Shown: in pieces, positions 1 to 8,692 of the stretch | Numbering within the stretch: position 1 is the stretch's first letter | Layout: every line of letters begins with the position of its first letter | NCBI GenBank assembly: GCA_017634385.1 | Contig: JAGBNN010000011.1 | Location: 1-42,842, forward strand | DNA length: 42,842 nt | Direction: 5' to 3' | Source: Bacilli bacterium | GTDB taxonomy: Bacteria > Bacillota_I > Bacilli_A > RF39 > UBA660 | Position numbers and translations under genes: made by a program | The notes under the pieces: model-generated | Databases searched by the model: none | The model's input: the letters and a program-made list of their open reading frames with translations, nothing else | Told to the model about the DNA's origin: nothing

Positions 1-59
1 ATAGTTTATATTGATGAATATTTTTAATAAAAAATATTTTATAATTAAAAAATCTATGC

Positions 60-140
60 TATAATTGAATTAGTTGGTAAGTTTATTACTTACTATTAAT
101 TTAGTCCATTGGTTGTTATACTTCAACCACTCGGGCTCCA
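60..140 (+). other. Right-end module of E0: promoter-like box, two hairpins, GCTCCA
   Basis: TATAAT lies at 60-65. Hairpin 1 is GTAAG...CTTAC around 77-93, and hairpin 2 is TGGTTG...CAACCA around 109-128. GCTCCA is at 135-140. The layout matches the modules at 8984-9068 and 16611-16686, although the stem sequences differ, which suggests that structure is kept rather than sequence. It may be a transcribed RNA, an integrase-binding arm, or both. Confidence 0.45.
135..140. other. Inferred E1 left attachment core (GCTCCA)
   Basis: GCTCCA is followed by TTGGGAAATCTGTTCG. The same arrangement at E2 is GCTCCA followed by GTGACGAATCTGTTCG, so AATCTGTTCG is shared at the same distance from the core. 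The exact crossover cannot be fixed from one sequence. Confidence 0.55.
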
Positions 141-151
141 TTGGGAAATCT

Positions 152-174
152 GTTCGAACTTTTATGGTTTGAAC
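152..174 (+). promoter_or_regulatory. E1 left-end hairpin
   Basis: GTTCGAAC (152-159) pairs with GTTTGAAC (167-174), giving 8 pairs with one G-U. E2 has a hairpin at the same place (9895-9912). It may be an integrase or accessory-protein site, or an RNA element. AAATCTGTTC at 146-155 overlaps this hairpin and is also complementary to 230-239, next to the start of the 91-aa gene, so two exclusive folds are possible. Confidence 0.5.
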
Positions 175-184
175 TTAACATAGA

Positions 185-219
185 AAATATCAATTTCTAA
201 ATGAAGTTGATATTTTTTT
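185..219 (+). terminator. Intrinsic terminator at E1 left end
   Basis: AAATATCAA (185-193) pairs with TTGATATTT (207-215) and a U-run follows. It would stop transcription entering E1 from the E0 right-end promoter before the 91-aa gene. Confidence 0.75.
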
Positions 220-240
220 GTTTGAGAAAGGACAGATTTT

Positions 241-516
241 ATGATTAATATTATTACTAAACCATTAGAGTTTGAAGATGAATTAAAAAGAAAGATTGAG
301 TTTATATGTGATTTTTGTAATACCAAACCAAAGATAATTAATGGAAACATAAGAAATATAGAACATAGTAATCTATCTTATATTGAACCACATAGAGTTA
401 TTATTAAAGGAATAACTTTTCTAGCTTTCAATTATTCTAAAACATTATATATTGGTAATTTATCGAACTCTATTGAAGTAAAAGATTTAGAAGAATATAT
501 AAAGAAACTTAAATAA
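241..516 (+). CDS. Conserved 91-aa protein at the element left end
   Basis: A protein of unknown function. It has a close paralogue in the same place in E2 (9993-10268). Shared blocks are EFICxFCxxKPxIINGxIRxIEH, then LSYIEPH, then FLAFNYSK. It has two cysteines three residues apart near residue 30 and no membrane segment. Its place between the attachment site and the integrase suggests a role in recombination, for example a directionality factor, or in element control; this is a guess from position only. The site GAAAGGACAG before the ATG lies in a stretch (230-239) complementary to 146-155, so translation may depend on RNA folding. Confidence 0.8.
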   Translation: MINIITKPLEFEDELKRKIEFICDFCNTKPKIINGNIRNIEHSNLSYIEPHRVIIKGITFLAFNYSKTLYIGNLSNSIEVKDLEEYIKKLK

Positions 517-564
517 TTATTATAATATCAACTTCAACAATACTACTATTCCCTAAATAAGGAA

Positions 565-592
565 TTGACAAATCTTAAAAAAATGATATTAT
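565..592 (+). promoter_or_regulatory. Promoter of the E1 leader peptide and integrase
   Basis: TTGACA at 565-570 is followed 16 bases later by TATTAT at 587-592. The E2 equivalent also has TTGACAAATCT. A small hairpin (AGAG...CTCT) lies downstream near 605-620, before the leader peptide. Confidence 0.7.
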
Positions 593-637
593 AAGTAACC
601 AATGAGAGAGGTATACTCTAGAAATGGAGGTACATCT

Positions 638-715
638 ATGAAGATAAAACACAATATATCGAAAATTTATAATATTGAATTTATTGAGGAGTCAGTAGTA
701 TTTAGACTTTATTAA
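638..715 (+). CDS. Leader peptide of 25 codons upstream of the E1 integrase
   Basis: An ATG with a strong GGAGG site (about 626-630) opens a 25-codon frame that ends ...VVFRLY and stops at TAA. The last codons lie inside the 5' arm and loop of a terminator hairpin (686-737), so ribosome position on the leader could decide whether the terminator forms. E2 has a 22-codon leader in the same place ending ...DISLY. The sequences are otherwise different, which suggests that translation itself, or the final Leu-Tyr-stop, matters. It is inferred to be a transcription attenuator for the integrase gene. Confidence 0.65.
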   Translation: MKIKHNISKIYNIEFIEESVVFRLY

Positions 716-737
716 ATACTATTGTCTCCTCTTTTTT
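686..737 (+). terminator. Attenuator terminator before the E1 integrase
   Basis: The 5' arm GAGGAG...GTAGTATTTA (686-704) pairs with TAAATACTAT...CTCCTC (713-731) and six T residues follow. It overlaps the leader peptide stop codon. A strong terminator between a good promoter and the integrase start means readthrough is required for integrase expression. Confidence 0.78.
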
Positions 738-756
738 AGTAAAAAGGAGTGATTGA

Positions 757-2709
<1,953 letters not shown>

Positions 2710-2992
2710 TTGCTTGTGAAATTCTTGACTAACAAAAATGAAAATAATAATGGAATAATATCAAAACAAAATCACTTTTTCGTTTTGATGTTATCTATCA
2801 TATAAAAAAGTTTTTGTTTACTTTTTCTAAAAAAGTAATAACAAACGAACACGTTTTGTTGAAACTTGTTTCAATGAAAGTGGGAAAAGTTTGTTTAAAT
2901 AAATTATGAAAATAATTGCTTACGAAGTTTGCAATTACTTTGAATAATTTACATAGATAAAATAAAAAGCAGTGCTTTCTATTTTATCAATA

Positions 2993-3035
2993 CTTTATGT
3001 AGTTTTAATGCCTTAAGCATTATTACGAAATAAAG
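2993..3035 (+). other. Conserved nested stem-loop in the transfer region (E1)
   Basis: CTTTAT (2993-2998) pairs with ATAAAG (3030-3035) and encloses an inner hairpin TAATGC...GCATTA. The flanks CTTTATG-AGTTTTAA and TTATTACGAAATAAAG are also present at 12428-12476 in E2, where the inner stem has a different sequence. It may be part of the transfer origin, a relaxase binding site, or an RNA. Confidence 0.5.
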
Positions 3036-3072
3036 TATAAACGGTTTCTAAGGTGGTAAACCTTAGCCCCCA

Positions 3073-3117
3073 TATTTTGATAGATACGAAGTAGATGTCA
3101 AAATATATAGGGGGTTA
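3073..3117 (+). other. Candidate origin of transfer (oriT) of E1
   Basis: The inverted repeat TATTTTGA (3073-3080) and TCAAAATA (3098-3105) is followed after two bases by TAGGGGGTTA (3108-3117). E2 has the same arrangement with the same two-base gap. From memory, MobV relaxases such as pMV158 MobM cut at a TAGTGTG/TTA-like site next to an inverted repeat, which this resembles. The relaxase gene starts 71 bases downstream. Confidence 0.62.
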
Positions 3118-3187
3118 GAAATTTTGACATAGCAAAATAACCCTACTATATACAAATAGTAGGTTCTAAAAAAGGAGGTGCAAATAT

Positions 3188-4534
3188 ATGGTAGAATTAT
3201 CTTATTCACTACATTTAGGAAATGATAAAAATAAATCTAAAAAAGCAAGAAAAACAGCAAAATCTAATCAATCAGGAACTACTTCACTTAATAATAATTC
3301 AATACAAAATCTTCAACAACTTTCAAAAGTAGATAAGCATAATTTAAGAAAATATGATGATGAGCAAGAATTAATTAAAACAATAAAAGGAACATCATCT
3401 GTTGTGGAAGATACTAAAAATCTATATTTAGATTTGTTTGAAGAATCAAGAATTAAATATAATGAAAAACAAACTAGAAATGATAGAAAGATAGAAAATT
3501 ATTTTAATCATATCTCAAATGATAATAAAAGAGATCTTGCTTGTGAAATAATTATTGAACTTGGAGATATGGATTTTTGGTCCGATAAAGATGATAAATT
3601 TAAACATAAAATGGTTGATGTTTTTAAAGAACAAACACAAGATTTAGAAAATGTTGTTCCTAATTTTAAGATAGCTAATGCAACAATTCATTTTGATGAG
3701 TCATCACCACACTTACATATTGTTGGTGTTCCATTTAAAGATGGAATGAAAAATGGTATGGAAAAACAAGTTGGTAAATCAGATGTATTTACTAAAATTA
3801 GTTTAGTTAATATTCAAGATAAAATGAGAGAATATTGTATTAGTTCATTCAATAGAATTTATAATTTAAATTACTCTCTTAAAGATAAAGAGGAAGGTAG
3901 AAATATTGATATAAATGTTGCTAATATGAAAGATTATAATAAATTTAGGAAAGAACAAGAAAAACATAAAAAACAATTAAAAGAATTAAATGATAAAGCT
4001 GATCAACTACAAAATAAATCAAATGAAATAAATGACATTATAAACAATTTAAAACCAACAATGATAAATAAAAATAATTATACTATCTCTAATGCTGATA
4101 TAGATAAAATTAAAAAATATATAGAGCAAACTAACGATACTACATCTAATTTAAAAGATTCTAATGATATAAATGTAATATTAGATAAATATGAGCAAGA
4201 TTTAAAAAATCATTCTAATGAAGTTAAAGAATTAAAGAAAAAAATTACTACTCGTGAAGATAGAATTAATGATTTAGAAAATAGATTAGATTTTGCAAAT
4301 GATACTATTGATATGTTGGAAGATAAAGCTGATAAATTACAAGAGGCATTAGATTACTTTAAAGAGTTATGGAAAAAGTTTATTAAGTTTTTACAAGATA
4401 AATTTTTTTCTTCAAATAGATATGATGATTTAATTGATGAATTACATGAAGAAGAAATAATTGATGATGATGATTTAGAAATTATACAAAATGAATATAG
4501 TAATTATAATAAAGATGATGATTTAGAAAGATAA
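3188..4534 (+). CDS. MobV-family relaxase (Mob/Pre) of E1
   Basis: A plasmid mobilization/recombination enzyme that would nick oriT and pilot the single strand during transfer by a helper conjugation system. The MobV motif HFDESSPHLH is at residues 168-177, giving the His-x-Asp-Glu...Pro-His-x-His metal and catalytic centre. The N-terminus (ELSYSLHLGNDKNK) and QVGKSDVFTK segment match the E2 relaxase. From about residue 250 the protein is a long charged coiled coil, as usual in the family. The ATG has a strong AAAGGAGG site nine bases upstream. It ends in an acidic tail rich in Asp. No coupling protein gene is nearby, so the element is probably mobilizable and not self-transmissible. Confidence 0.94.
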   Translation: MVELSYSLHLGNDKNKSKKARKTAKSNQSGTTSLNNNSIQNLQQLSKVDKHNLRKYDDEQELIKTIKGTSSVVEDTKNLYLDLFEESRIKYNEKQTRNDRKIENYFNHISNDNKRDLACEIIIELGDMDFWSDKDDKFKHKMVDVFKEQTQDLENVVPNFKIANATIHFDESSPHLHIVGVPFKDGMKNGMEKQVGKSDVFTKISLVNIQDKMREYCISSFNRIYNLNYSLKDKEEGRNIDINVANMKDYNKFRKEQEKHKKQLKELNDKADQLQNKSNEINDIINNLKPTMINKNNYTISNADIDKIKKYIEQTNDTTSNLKDSNDINVILDKYEQDLKNHSNEVKELKKKITTREDRINDLENRLDFANDTIDMLEDKADKLQEALDYFKELWKKFIKFLQDKFFSSNRYDDLIDELHEEEIIDDDDLEIIQNEYSNYNKDDDLER

Positions 4535-4590
4535 TTTTATGGTAAAATTATATTAGATACAAAATTCCAACCAGTGTTTGGAAAATTAAG

Positions 4591-4614
4591 ATTCTTCAGA
4601 CGCGTCTGAAGAAT
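4591..4614. promoter_or_regulatory. 24-bp perfect palindrome before the DUF1016 gene
   Basis: ATTCTTCAGACG (4591-4602) is followed immediately by its exact complement (4603-4614), centred on ACGCGT. It is much more GC-rich than its surroundings and ends just before the AAGAAAGGAG ribosome site of the nuclease gene. A weaker repeat, TCCAA...TTGGA, lies at about 4565-4581. It could be an operator, a nuclease recognition site, or an RNA hairpin controlling translation. Confidence 0.8.
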
Positions 4615-4632
4615 TCAAGAAAGGAGATTTTT

Positions 4633-5640
4633 ATGTTAGAAAAAAATAATACTATGGCTTTAGAAATAACTAATATGGTTAATGAAGCAAAAAATAATTT
4701 AGCAAAGGAAATAAATAAATCTATAACTTATGTGTATTGGAATATAGGAAGAATTATTGTTAAACACGAAAATGAAGATAATAATAGATTAGAATATGGT
4801 AAAGAAGTTTTAAAAGGTTTATCTAAAGAATTAACTAAACTTCTAGGAAAAGGATATTCATATACCAATTTAACTTATATGAGGTGGTTTTATAATACTT
4901 ATCCTGATTATAATAAAATCAGCGAGTCATTAAGTTGGTCGCATTATATTGAGTTAATAACAATAAAAGATGATGATAAAAGAAGTTTTTACGAAAAGGA
5001 ATGCATTAATTCAAATTGGTCTGTTAGAGAATTACAAAGACAACTTGATACTTCATTATTTGAAAGATTATTATTATCAGATGGTAAAGCAAACAAACAA
5101 AAAGTGTTAGAACTATCAAAAGAGGGACAAATTTTAAGTAAACCTAGTGATATAGTAAAACAACCCTATGTATTTGAATTTTTAGGAGTAAAAGAACCTA
5201 AACCACTTTTAGAAAAAGATTTAGAATATAAATTAATAAGACATATTGAAGATTTCTTACTTGAATTAGGAAAAGGATTTATGTTTGTTGGATCACAACA
5301 AAGAATAACTCTTAATAATGTAGATTATTATGTGGACATGGTTTTCTATAATAAATTTTTAAAATCTTATGTTCTTATTGATTTAAAAATGAATAAGCTA
5401 AAAGCCGAGAATGTTGGACAAATGAATTTATATTTAAACTATTATGAAAATGTTGTTAATAGTGAAGATGATGGGAAACCAATAGGTATAATACTATGTG
5501 CTGAAAAAGATAAGGTTGCATTAGAATATGCACTAGGTGGTTTATCTAATAATATATTTGCATCAACTTATACTTATTATATTCCAAATAAAGAACAATT
5601 AATTAGTGAAGTTGAAAAAGTATTAGAAAATAACGAATAA
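4633..5640 (+). CDS. DUF1016 / YhcG-type PDDEXK nuclease domain protein
   Basis: A 335-aa protein with the two-part DUF1016 layout. The N-terminal DUF1016_N domain (about 1-150) contains AKNNLAKEINKSITYVYWNIGR and YMRWFY...LSWSHYIELI. The C-terminal YhcG-type nuclease domain (about 170-335) contains QQRITLNNVDYYVDMVFYN and VLIDLKMNKL, giving the Asp ... Asp-x-Lys signature of PDDEXK nucleases. The length is normal and the domain looks intact. Such genes are frequent passengers on mobile elements, and a role in DNA defence or host takeover has been suggested for the family; its role here is unknown. A strong AAGGAG site and the 24-bp palindrome lie directly upstream. Confidence 0.9.
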   Translation: MLEKNNTMALEITNMVNEAKNNLAKEINKSITYVYWNIGRIIVKHENEDNNRLEYGKEVLKGLSKELTKLLGKGYSYTNLTYMRWFYNTYPDYNKISESLSWSHYIELITIKDDDKRSFYEKECINSNWSVRELQRQLDTSLFERLLLSDGKANKQKVLELSKEGQILSKPSDIVKQPYVFEFLGVKEPKPLLEKDLEYKLIRHIEDFLLELGKGFMFVGSQQRITLNNVDYYVDMVFYNKFLKSYVLIDLKMNKLKAENVGQMNLYLNYYENVVNSEDDGKPIGIILCAEKDKVALEYALGGLSNNIFASTYTYYIPNKEQLISEVEKVLENNE

Positions 5641-5670
5641 AGGAAGAACAAATGAATGTTCTTCCTTTTC
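5641..5670. terminator. Bidirectional terminator between convergent genes
   Basis: AGGAAGAAC (5641-5649) pairs with GTTCTTCCT (5658-5666) and is followed by TTTC. It begins right after the nuclease stop codon and also serves the minus-strand operon ending at 5685. Confidence 0.8.
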
Positions 5671-5684
5671 TTTATCATATAACC

Positions 5685-6074
5685 TTATATAGGATTGTAT
5701 ATTAATTTTAATAGTTCATTAAGTTTTTCGCCTTTATCAAAATATACATAATATTGATTATTAGTATGAAAACCTGTTCCTTTATCCCCATATCTTATTC
5801 CATTAGATAACTTTTGTTTTATAGTTTTATAACTATAATTCATATTATGATTTATAGCATAATTCCAAATTACTATAATATTTAGTGCTTTATAGTATTT
5901 AATAATATAAGTGCATTTTTTGTTTTTTACTTTTGTTTTATTATAAATTCTTTCTTCTTTACCACCTGTTTGTGAATATGCTATATTACTTATTTCAAAT
6001 ATATTTTTATCTATTTTATTTTTTATACAAAAACCACTAACTATATTTTCAATTTCATTTTCATTATTGAACAT
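5685..6074 (-). CDS. Unknown 129-aa protein, last gene of the E1 peptidase operon
   Basis: Not recognised. It is a soluble, lysine- and tyrosine-rich protein with no signal peptide or membrane segment. Segments KCTYIIKYYKALNIIVIWNYAI and YKTIKQKLSNGIRYGDKGTGFHTNNQYYVYF suggest a compact alpha/beta domain. It starts three bases after the stop of the upstream gene and has only a weak purine-rich ribosome site, which fits translational coupling. It probably works with, or protects against, the two upstream products, but nothing in the sequence names the activity. Confidence 0.72.
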   Translation of the reverse strand: MFNNENEIENIVSGFCIKNKIDKNIFEISNIAYSQTGGKEERIYNKTKVKNKKCTYIIKYYKALNIIVIWNYAINHNMNYSYKTIKQKLSNGIRYGDKGTGFHTNNQYYVYFDKGEKLNELLKLIYNPI

Positions 6075-6077
6075 ATA

Positions 6078-7043
6078 CTACTTTTCTTCTTTCAATACAG
6101 ATATATCAATTCTTTTATCTATTGTAGTTATAGAGTACCAATCTTGGTTTATCTCAATTGTTAATGATGAATTAATATATTTGTTTAAATATTTATTTTT
6201 TACATAATCATAATCACATTCAATATCTTGATATTCAAGGCATTCTTTATTAGTAGGAGTTTGTATATATATATTTTTATCTGTTATTATATATCCATTA
6301 GTTGAATCTTTATTTATTTGAAAACTTTTTACTTTTTCATCACCTAAATCTTTAAATAATTCTTCACTTTCAAATTTATAATCAAAATACATATCATAAC
6401 TATTATAAACACCTTTAAAGAACATCTTATACAGTTTTCCATCATTTTTTAATACAATATACTCTTTTGATGCTGATGGGTTATCACCATATTTTTCATC
6501 TGTATTATATAAGTATGCATATTTAATATCATCATCATATAATTTTTTTGGTACACTTCTACTTTCATATGTTGATTCTACAATTTCAGTAAGTTTTAAA
6601 TTTCTAGTTTCTCCATGATAGTCATAATCTATTATATATTTTTTATTATCGTTTGAAACAAGATTATTACCTACAATTGACTTAATTTTAATACTATCAT
6701 TATATATTTTACAATTTTGTTTTGTATCCGAATATTTCTTATCACTTTGTGTATATATAATTCCATCATTAGTAATAAAATAATCATATTTATATATCCA
6801 AACATCTTTTAAAGCATCACATTTTTTCTCATTTTCTCTTTCAGAATTAATAGTATAAGTAATTCCATCTATAGTTTCCTTTTTACTATTTTCTTGTGCT
6901 TTTTGTTTCTTTATTTCATTATTATGCTTATAGTTTTTATATATTTTATTTCCACCAAATATTATACCAAAAACAACTAGCATACTAATGCAACCAAATA
7001 TAAATGGTTTAATACTTTCTTTTTTAATTTTTAATTTTTTCAT
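6078..7043 (-). CDS. Membrane-anchored extracytoplasmic protein of unknown function
   Basis: About 321 aa. One membrane segment (about 14-33, PFIFGCISMLVVFGIIFGG) follows a basic N-terminus, so the rest should lie outside the cell. The body is rich in Lys, Asp, Tyr and Asn, with phrases such as YFITNDGIIYT, YIVLKNDGKLYK and GYIITDKNIYIQ that look like short beta-repeat units. I chose ATG at 7043, which has AGAGGTG eight bases upstream, over a TTG at 7064 that would overlap the preceding gene. It is the middle gene of the operon headed by the VanY-like peptidase, which suggests a cell-wall task. Confidence 0.78.
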   Translation of the reverse strand: MKKLKIKKESIKPFIFGCISMLVVFGIIFGGNKIYKNYKHNNEIKKQKAQENSKKETIDGITYTINSERENEKKCDALKDVWIYKYDYFITNDGIIYTQSDKKYSDTKQNCKIYNDSIKIKSIVGNNLVSNDNKKYIIDYDYHGETRNLKLTEIVESTYESRSVPKKLYDDDIKYAYLYNTDEKYGDNPSASKEYIVLKNDGKLYKMFFKGVYNSYDMYFDYKFESEELFKDLGDEKVKSFQINKDSTNGYIITDKNIYIQTPTNKECLEYQDIECDYDYVKNKYLNKYINSSLTIEINQDWYSITTIDKRIDISVLKEEK

Positions 7044-7053
7044 ATCACACCTC

Positions 7054-8583
7054 TTATTTCTCAACTATTGTTAAATATGTATCACTTGTTAAATAATATA
7101 TATTCTTATTATTCTTTATTGTTTTAATTTTGTTTGATGTTAATGAACTTTTATAGAATAAATATTTTTTATTATTGTAAGATACTTCATAAATTGTATC
7201 TTTATCAAAGTAATCAATATATTCTTCTAATGTTAAATTATTTTCTTTTATAATAGTTGCATTTAATTCTCCAACATATCTAAAATGCCATTGTTCATTA
7301 CTAATACCCGTAATACTTACTTTATCAATAGGATATCTTAAAATAAATCCATATTCATTTGCATGTTGTTTAAACCACATACCTTGATATGTTTCAGTAA
7401 AACCTGTATTTGGTTTATATGAATTAGATATATCAAATGCTAATCCTGTTTGATGTTCACTATGATTTGGAACTTGAACTAAATTTTTATCACCATTATC
7501 ATATAATGCTTTTTGATCTTCATATGTTCTATATGAACTTGTAAGATATGTTGTATGTCTATCTAATTTATTTGCTTCTTCCATAATAGGTTGCATTTTT
7601 TTTAAAACACTTTCATCTAGTACATACTCTGGGTTATTATCTTCACTTAAATATTTAGTAAGACTAACTAAATTTATACTATTTAATAAACCATCAGGTA
7701 TTTCATTATCTTTATTTATTAAAGCTAAATCATATAAAATATTTAATTGATTAATATCGTATTCTTCTATATCATTTTTATCATTAAGTTTATTTATAGT
7801 AGCATCTTTTTTAGTATTAAATATAATTACATACTTGTCTGAATTTAAACTACTAATTTCATAATTAAAGTATTTTGGAACTACTATGTCTTCTTTATTT
7901 ACAATATACAATATATAATCAGTTCCACCAACATTATATAATTGTTTAAGTTCAAGATTATTAAGCTTATCAATATAATCAAATAAAGTTAGGTTTTCAT
8001 CATGCATTATTTTAGCATTAACTTTTCCTACATATCTATAATGCCATGGTTGATAGTTATCTTTATTTGGATATCTTAGAACAAAACCATATTTATACGA
8101 ATTTTTTACTAAATCATCAGCAGATTTATTTCCTTCAAATTCAGTCCATTTTTTTCCTTTAATAAAGAAATCAATGTCATAACCACTTTTATGATCATCT
8201 ACACCAGCTGAAACAGAATCTGAATCACTTAAGTATCCTCTTCTTACAATTAAATCAGAATAATTATTATTATCATACATTTCTTTTAGCGCAAATAAAA
8301 CTTGATTATTTGTTTTAATAGTATAGTCAGAAGTTGGTATTACATTAACAGCTTCAACAACATTGTTTTTTAAATATTCTGCTTTATCCTCATCAATATT
8401 TAGAATATATGTATCTTCAATATATTCTGTTTTTACTAATTCAATCTCATTAGTTGATTTAATTAATACTACTTTATTTGTTTTATTATTCAATAAAAAT
8501 AGTAATACTAGTGCAATAACTACACATAAAATACAAAACCCCACAATAATTAAACTCTTCTTTTTCAAAATATACATCTCCAT
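7054..8583 (-). CDS. Membrane-anchored double VanY-type D,D-carboxypeptidase-like protein (M15B)
   Basis: About 509 aa with an N-terminal membrane anchor (about 10-32) and two peptidase M15B domains outside the cell. The second has a complete zinc site: SEHQTGLAFD with His377 and Asp384, and EQWH with Glu430 and His433. It should trim D-Ala-D-Ala from peptidoglycan stems. The first domain keeps His131, Asp138 and His181 (HKSGYDID, QPWH) but has Gln178 where the catalytic Glu should be, and lacks the SSYRTY segment, so it is probably inactive and may bind wall peptides. Longer frames reach 8784 but would cross the XRE gene. ATG 8583 lies about nine bases after TATAAT, so the transcript would be almost leaderless. 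Confidence 0.9.
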   Translation of the reverse strand: MEMYILKKKSLIIVGFCILCVVIALVLLFLLNNKTNKVVLIKSTNEIELVKTEYIEDTYILNIDEDKAEYLKNNVVEAVNVIPTSDYTIKTNNQVLFALKEMYDNNNYSDLIVRRGYLSDSDSVSAGVDDHKSGYDIDFFIKGKKWTEFEGNKSADDLVKNSYKYGFVLRYPNKDNYQPWHYRYVGKVNAKIMHDENLTLFDYIDKLNNLELKQLYNVGGTDYILYIVNKEDIVVPKYFNYEISSLNSDKYVIIFNTKKDATINKLNDKNDIEEYDINQLNILYDLALINKDNEIPDGLLNSINLVSLTKYLSEDNNPEYVLDESVLKKMQPIMEEANKLDRHTTYLTSSYRTYEDQKALYDNGDKNLVQVPNHSEHQTGLAFDISNSYKPNTGFTETYQGMWFKQHANEYGFILRYPIDKVSITGISNEQWHFRYVGELNATIIKENNLTLEEYIDYFDKDTIYEVSYNNKKYLFYKSSLTSNKIKTIKNNKNIYYLTSDTYLTIVEK

Positions 8584-8592
8584 TCTTAAAAT

Positions 8593-8628
8593 ATTATACC
8601 ACAAAACAGGACTTGTGAATACCTGTTT
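8593..8628 (-). promoter_or_regulatory. Peptidase promoter with overlapping operator-like repeat
   Basis: On the minus strand TATAAT is at 8598-8593. The perfect inverted repeat AAACAGG (8604-8610) and CCTGTTT (8622-8628), with 11 bases between, covers the expected -35 region. Further GGAC boxes at 8631, 8647 and 8668 approach the XRE promoter. The XRE protein encoded at 8693 is the natural candidate to bind here and control both directions. Confidence 0.6.
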
Positions 8629-8692
8629 CAGGACATTTCTGTTCCCGGACATAAAATTCCTTTTATAGGACAATATTATTAAGGGTGATATA

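Larger units (their letters stand above)
1..140. mobile_element. Right tip of a truncated upstream element (E0), inferred
   Basis: This stretch has the same layout as the right ends of E1 and E2: a -10-like TATAAT, two short hairpins and then GCTCCA about 75 bases downstream. It shares the string ATCTATGCTATAAT with the right end of E2. E1 starts directly after GCTCCA, so E0 and E1 appear to be in tandem. No coding sequence is visible here, and the body of E0 would lie outside the window. It could instead be an unrelated small RNA gene used as a target by E1. Confidence 0.45.
2710..3187. other. Gene-free transfer region between E1 integrase and relaxase
   Basis: This region of 478 bases holds no convincing gene but is rich in inverted repeats: ATCAAAAC...GTTTTGAT near 2760-2789, AATTGC...GCAATT near 2915-2938, GATAAAATA...TATTTTATC near 2956-2988, the conserved element at 2993-3035, CTAAGG...CCTTAG near 3048-3066, and the oriT-like repeat at 3073-3117. 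ATTTTG...CAAAAT (about 3121-3138) and CCTACTA...TAGTAGG (about 3143-3164) follow. Confidence 0.7.

Noticed and set aside
66..140. A tRNA gene ending in GCTCCA at the left edge
   Set aside because: No 5' acceptor strand complements the CTCGGGC before TCCA, and no T or anticodon arm of normal size can be drawn.
2710..3187. A CRISPR array or a third gene in the repeat-rich space between integrase and relaxase
   Set aside because: The repeats are inverted pairs of different sequence with no regular spacing, and all frames are short and without ribosome sites.
5685..7043. A toxin-antitoxin pair in the minus-strand operon
   Set aside because: Neither protein shows a recognisable toxin or antitoxin motif, one is membrane-anchored and 321 aa long, and the operon leader is a wall peptidase.
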